Source: Limousia pullorum (GTDB lineage Bacteria > Bacillota > Clostridia > Oscillospirales > Acutalibacteraceae). From it: DNA of 7,628 nt. Under the pieces are notes generated by a model. It made no database searches and was not told the DNA's origin. It saw nothing but the letters and a program-made list of their open reading frames with translations. Every line of letters starts with the position of its first letter. Position 1 is the stretch's first letter. Position numbers and translations under genes: made by a program. Positions 4,353 through 7,628 of the stretch are shown piece by piece. The DNA lies in NCBI GenBank assembly GCA_018714545.1, contig DVNG01000014.1:1-7628 (forward strand), in the 5' to 3' direction.

Positions 4353-4440
4353 GACAGGTTAGGGGGGAGATAAATCTCTACAGCCTTTTATACCGGACAG
4401 CGGCCTGGGGTCTTACGTGCAAAAATTGTGAATTCAAAAG
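4353..4440 (+). other. probable cos region (packaging site)
   Basis: Between the HNH gene and terS is a block that switches sharply from AT-rich to GC-rich. It has a G6 run (4362-4367), a GAGAT-AA-ATCTC dyad (4367-4378), and a C/G-rich core around CCGGACAGCGGCCTGGGG (4393-4410) with imperfect twofold symmetry. Then comes GTGCAAAAATTGTGAATTC. In HK97-like cos phages of Firmicutes the cohesive-end site lies in exactly this interval, and I recall similar blocks there. The nick positions cannot be read from sequence alone. Confidence 0.5.
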
Positions 4441-4474
4441 GGTAATTAAATAAAAATCAAAGGATGGTGATATT

Positions 4475-5023
4475 TTGCCTACAAAATCTAACAATACCGG
4501 CGGACGTGGAGGAGCAAGACCGGGGGCCGGACGTAAGAAAAAATCAGTGTCTGAAAAACCGCAAAAGGCGGATGCAGAAATAAAAGAATCAAAAGTCATA
4601 GATATTCAGGAAATAAGCGTTGAAATGCCTAAGCCACATGATTTCCTTTCTGCAAAGCAAAAAAACAACGGAAAGTTTCAGGCGATGGAAATCTATGAAG
4701 AAACATGGAACTGGCTTAAAGCAGTTGGCTGTACAACATTAATTTCGCCTCAGCTTCTGGAGCGTTACGCTATGTGCGCCGCCCGTTGGATTCAGTGTGA
4801 GGAAATGACATCGAAGTTAGGCTATCTTTCAAAACACCCGACAACAGGAAATCCGATCCCTTCACCATATATAAACATCGGAATTAACTATATGAATCAA
4901 GCCAACAGACTATGGAGTGAGATTTATCAGATAGTCAAGGAAAACTGTTCCGCTGATCATAACGGGAAAAATCCTCAGGACGATTTAATGGAACGATTGC
5001 TACGTGCAAGGAAAGGATCGTGA
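4475..5023 (+). CDS. terS: phage terminase small subunit, P27-like
   Basis: This is a 182-residue DNA-recognition subunit of the packaging motor. The N-terminus carries a Gly/Arg-rich basic motif (GGRGGARPGAGRKKK, about 9-23) and a charged linker. A helical domain follows (about 65-170), with KAVGCTTLISPQLLERYA, the AARWIQCEE helix, and NPIPSPYINIGINYMNQANRLW, typical of P27-family small terminases. The subunit binds the packaging site and brings it to TerL. The start is TTG, with AGGATGGTGAT at 4461-4471, a near-complete anti-Shine-Dalgarno match with one extra base. No in-frame ATG exists nearby. The probable cos block lies just upstream, so the enzyme acts next to its own gene. TerL follows in the same frame after a 42-base gap. 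Confidence 0.85.
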   Translation: MPTKSNNTGGRGGARPGAGRKKKSVSEKPQKADAEIKESKVIDIQEISVEMPKPHDFLSAKQKNNGKFQAMEIYEETWNWLKAVGCTTLISPQLLERYAMCAARWIQCEEMTSKLGYLSKHPTTGNPIPSPYINIGINYMNQANRLWSEIYQIVKENCSADHNGKNPQDDLMERLLRARKGS

Positions 5024-5065
5024 CGGGAAATACGAAAGCTTAAAAATTATAAACCAACAAAGTTT

Positions 5066-6631
5066 ATGGCGAAGAGTTCTCACTATGATAAATCGGCGGC
5101 GGATTATGCAGTGAACTTTATTCAGTGTCTTTGTCATACAAAAGGTAAATGGTCAGGAAAGCCCTTTGAGCTTATCGACTGGCAAGAGAGGATTATCCGT
5201 GATATTTTTGGAGTTGTCAAGAAAAACGGATACCGGCAGTTCAACACGGCATACATAGAAATACCGAAAAAGCAGGGAAAGTCTGAACTTGCGGCGGCTG
5301 TGGCTTTGCTTCTCACCTGCGGAGACGGTGAGGAACGTGCCGAGGTTTACGGATGCGCCGCCGACCGTCAGCAGGCTTCCATTGTCTTTGATGTGGCGGC
5401 GGACATGGTAAGACTTTGTCCTGCGCTTGACAAAAGGGTAAAGATACAGGAGTCACAAAAACGGATTACATATCTTCCTACAAACAGCTTTTATCAGGTC
5501 CTTTCGGCTGATGTGGCCAACAAACACGGTTTTAATACCCACGGGGTTATCTTTGACGAGCTTCACACACAGCCAAACAGAAAGCTATTTGACGTTATGA
5601 CAAAAGGCTCCGGTGATGCCCGAATGCAGCCGCTGTATTTTCTCATAACCACAGCCGGAACAGACACTCAATCCATATGCTATGAAACACATCAAAAGGC
5701 GCTTGACATTATTGAGGGCAGAAAGCATGACCAGACCTTTTACCCTGTAATCTACGGAGCCGCTGAGGATGATGACTGGACGGACCCAAAGGTGTGGAAA
5801 AAAGCCAATCCCTCACTCGGTATTACTGTAGATATTGAGAAGGTAAAAGCCGCCTGTGAGTCAGCAAAGCAAAACCCCGGCGAGGAAAACTCATTCCGAC
5901 AGTTAAGGCTTAATCAATGGGTAAAGCAAGCGGTTCGCTGGATGCCTATGGATAAATGGGACGCCTGCAATTTTCCGGTTGATATGGACAGCTTAGAGGG
6001 ACGTGTCTGTTACGGAGGTCTTGACCTTTCATCCACAACGGATATAACCGCCTTTGTTCTGGTTTTTCCTCCGGAATATGAGGGCGACAAGTACGTTATA
6101 CTGCCCTTTTTCTGGATACCGGAGGATAACATAGACCTGCGTGTCCGGCGTGACCATGTTATGTATGACCTTTGGGAACGTCAGGGCTTTTTGCAGACCA
6201 CCGAGGGAAATGTGGTGCATTACGGTTATATCGAAAAGTTCATCGAAGACCTTGGAAAGCGTTTTAACATTCGTGAAATAGCCTTTGACCGCTGGGGAGC
6301 TGTCCAGATGGTGCAGAACCTTGAGGGTGAGGGATTTACCGTTGTTCCTTTCGGTCAGGGCTTTAAGGATATGTCACCACCAACCAAAGAGCTTATGAAG
6401 CTGGTATTGGAGCAAAAAATAGCCCACAGCGGACACCCGGTTCTCCGCTGGATGATGGACAATATTTTTATTCGCACCGACCCGGCAGGTAACATAAAGG
6501 CGGACAAGTCGAAATCAACTGAAAAAATAGACGGCGCCATTGCCACAATCATGGCTTTAGACAGAGCAATCAGGTGCGGTAATACAAATACTGAAAGTGT
6601 TTATGATAACCGAGGTATTTTATTTATATAA
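5066..6631 (+). CDS. terL: phage terminase large subunit (HK97-like)
   Basis: This is the packaging ATPase and nuclease, 521 residues from the ATG at 5066. The ATPase part has Walker A-like PKKQGKSE (about 68-74), Walker B VIFDE (161-165) and the coupling motif TTAG (195-198). The RNase H-like nuclease part has the acidic residues D320 and D326 (GLDLSSTTD), D408 (IAFDRWG) and D489 (KIDGAIA). The motor pumps DNA into the prohead through the portal and cuts it at cos. All key residues are present, so the enzyme looks functional. The ATG at 5066 has no ribosome binding site. The open frame runs upstream to 5024 and encodes LKNYKPTKF, which looks like the usual family N-terminus, so the true start may be upstream (for example ATA at 5030, 12 bases after AAAGGA). 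The portal gene follows after 18 bases. Confidence 0.93.
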   Translation: MAKSSHYDKSAADYAVNFIQCLCHTKGKWSGKPFELIDWQERIIRDIFGVVKKNGYRQFNTAYIEIPKKQGKSELAAAVALLLTCGDGEERAEVYGCAADRQQASIVFDVAADMVRLCPALDKRVKIQESQKRITYLPTNSFYQVLSADVANKHGFNTHGVIFDELHTQPNRKLFDVMTKGSGDARMQPLYFLITTAGTDTQSICYETHQKALDIIEGRKHDQTFYPVIYGAAEDDDWTDPKVWKKANPSLGITVDIEKVKAACESAKQNPGEENSFRQLRLNQWVKQAVRWMPMDKWDACNFPVDMDSLEGRVCYGGLDLSSTTDITAFVLVFPPEYEGDKYVILPFFWIPEDNIDLRVRRDHVMYDLWERQGFLQTTEGNVVHYGYIEKFIEDLGKRFNIREIAFDRWGAVQMVQNLEGEGFTVVPFGQGFKDMSPPTKELMKLVLEQKIAHSGHPVLRWMMDNIFIRTDPAGNIKADKSKSTEKIDGAIATIMALDRAIRCGNTNTESVYDNRGILFI

Positions 6632-6649
6632 GGACAAGGAGGATATTTT

Positions 6650-7628
6650 ATGGGAATACTTTCAGGCTTATTTCATTCCCGTGATAAGCCAAAAAATCAG
6701 ACCGTCGGAAGCGTATATACCTTTTTTATGGGCGGTTCTTCGTCGGGCAAGGCTGTTACAGAGCGTTCCGCTATGCAGATGACAGCGGTTTATTCCTGTG
6801 TCAGAATTTTGTCGGAGGCCGTGGCAGGTCTGCCCCTTCACTTTTACAGATACACTGAGGATGGCGGCAAGGAAAAAGCCATAGACCACCCGCTGTATAA
6901 CCTGCTTCACGATGAACCTAATCCGGAGATGACCTCTTTCATATTTCGTGAAACCTTAATGACGCATCTTCTGCTCTGGGGAAACGCCTATGCGCAGATA
7001 ATCAGAAACGGCAAGAATGAAATTATTGCATTGTATCCACTTATGCCAAACAAAATGGAGGTGAGCAGGGACAAAAGCGGACAGCTCTATTACACATACG
7101 TCACTCAGCCCGAGGAAGCCCACACCATGAAAGGAACCGTTGTCTATCTAAGACCCTCGGAGGTTTTACACATTCCCGGTCTTGGATTTGACGGTCTTGT
7201 TGGGTATTCACCTATAGCAATGGCGAAAAATGCCATAGGTATGGCTGTAGCCTGTGAGGAATACGGAGCTAAATTTTTTGCAAACGGAGCGGCTCCCGGA
7301 GGTGTTTTGGAACATCCCGGAACTATCAAAGACCCACAGAGAGTGCGTGAAAGCTGGCAGTCCACTTTTGGCGGAAGCGGCAACAGCAATAAGGTGGCTG
7401 TTCTCGAGGAAGGAATGAAATACACACCAATAGGCATATCGCCGGAACAGGCTCAGTTTTTGGAAACACGAAAGTTTCAGATAAATGAAATAGCTCGAAT
7501 TTTCAGAGTTCCTCCCCATATGGTGGGCGACCTTGAAAAGTCGAGCTTTTCTAATATAGAACAGCAGTCCTTGGAGTTTGTAAAATACACGCTGGACCCG
7601 TGGATAGTCCGCTGGGAGCAGTCCATAA
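6650..7628 (+). CDS. phage portal protein, HK97 family, 3'-truncated
   Basis: The frame starts at ATG 6650, with AAGGAGG at 6636-6642 and 7 bases of spacing, and is still open at the window end (326 codons). The family's typical sequence blocks are visible: ERSAMQMTAVYSCVRILSE near the N-terminus, DHPLYNLLHDEPNP, LLWGNAYAQI, VLHIPGLGFDGLVGYSPI, EYGAKFFANGAAPGGVL, and IARIFRVPPHMVGDL, followed by a conserved SFSNIEQQSLEFVKYTLDPW. The portal is a dodecameric ring at one capsid vertex through which TerL drives DNA and to which the head-tail connectors attach. Its position directly after terL is the usual HK97 order. Protease and major capsid genes should follow beyond the window. Nothing suggests damage in the visible part. 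Confidence 0.95.
   Translation, partial: MGILSGLFHSRDKPKNQTVGSVYTFFMGGSSSGKAVTERSAMQMTAVYSCVRILSEAVAGLPLHFYRYTEDGGKEKAIDHPLYNLLHDEPNPEMTSFIFRETLMTHLLLWGNAYAQIIRNGKNEIIALYPLMPNKMEVSRDKSGQLYYTYVTQPEEAHTMKGTVVYLRPSEVLHIPGLGFDGLVGYSPIAMAKNAIGMAVACEEYGAKFFANGAAPGGVLEHPGTIKDPQRVRESWQSTFGGSGNSNKVAVLEEGMKYTPIGISPEQAQFLETRKFQINEIARIFRVPPHMVGDLEKSSFSNIEQQSLEFVKYTLDPWIVRWEQSI

Noticed and set aside
4351..4379. TTGACA as a -35 box for terS
   Set aside because: No acceptable -10 lies 16-18 bases downstream. The sequence there is GC-rich and belongs to the probable cos block.
5020..5043. GTG overlapping the terS stop as a start for terL
   Set aside because: It is in a different frame and meets a stop after seven codons.
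6597..6782. 61-codon frame across the terL-portal junction
   Set aside because: It overlaps the end of terL and the start of the portal gene in another frame. The ribosome binding site at 6636 serves the portal ATG.
1..7628. tRNA genes, CRISPR array, insertion sequences, attachment sites
   Set aside because: No cloverleaf, regular spaced repeats, transposase or duplicated att core was seen in the window.

Overview
The window is part of a temperate tailed-phage genome, most likely an integrated prophage, from a low-to-moderate GC Firmicute of the Clostridia (Ruminococcus/Lachnospiraceae-like). The evidence is strong AAAGGAGG-type ribosome binding sites, use of GTG and TTG starts, RecU (a Firmicute-type Holliday junction resolvase), and terminase and portal proteins of the HK97 type found in gut Clostridia prophages. 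All supported genes are on the + strand. Both ends are cut: the window opens inside recU and closes inside the portal gene. Host and family assignments come from reading the protein sequences and were not checked by a search.

Positions 1-1511 hold the end of the early/replication module. The recU C-terminus is followed by a tight string of eight very small genes (20 to 61 codons), mostly overlapping or separated by a few bases. Two encode membrane peptides, one a four-cysteine zinc ribbon, and the rest are uncharacterised.

Positions 1512-1778 are non-coding and rich in structure. They hold a stem-loop just after the small genes, a second short hairpin, a possible promoter over a tandem 10-bp repeat, and then a continuous 27-bp hairpin with a 5-nt loop that ends one base before the Shine-Dalgarno of the next gene. 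That gene (1779-2537, GTG start) encodes a HUH-family Rep-like protein. It is followed, with stop and start codons overlapping, by a small sigma-region-4-like regulator (2537-2965), the usual kind of late-gene activator in such phages.

Positions 2966-3125 form a regulatory gap. It has a good promoter with a perfect TATAAT, a double TGTACA palindrome at the expected transcription start, and a long GC-rich hairpin. The late/packaging module follows: a beta-class DNA methyltransferase whose apparent start codon is ACG rather than ATG, an HNH endonuclease, a conserved-looking non-coding block that is the probable cos region, the small terminase, the large terminase and the HK97-type portal (cut by the window end).

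The expected logic is that the regulator switches on the late promoter at about 3000. The methyltransferase may protect phage DNA, and HNH plus TerS/TerL cut cos and package DNA through the portal. The items that most deserve attention are the 27-bp hairpin ahead of the HUH rep gene, the apparent ATG-to-ACG change in the methyltransferase start, and the unclear start of the large terminase.
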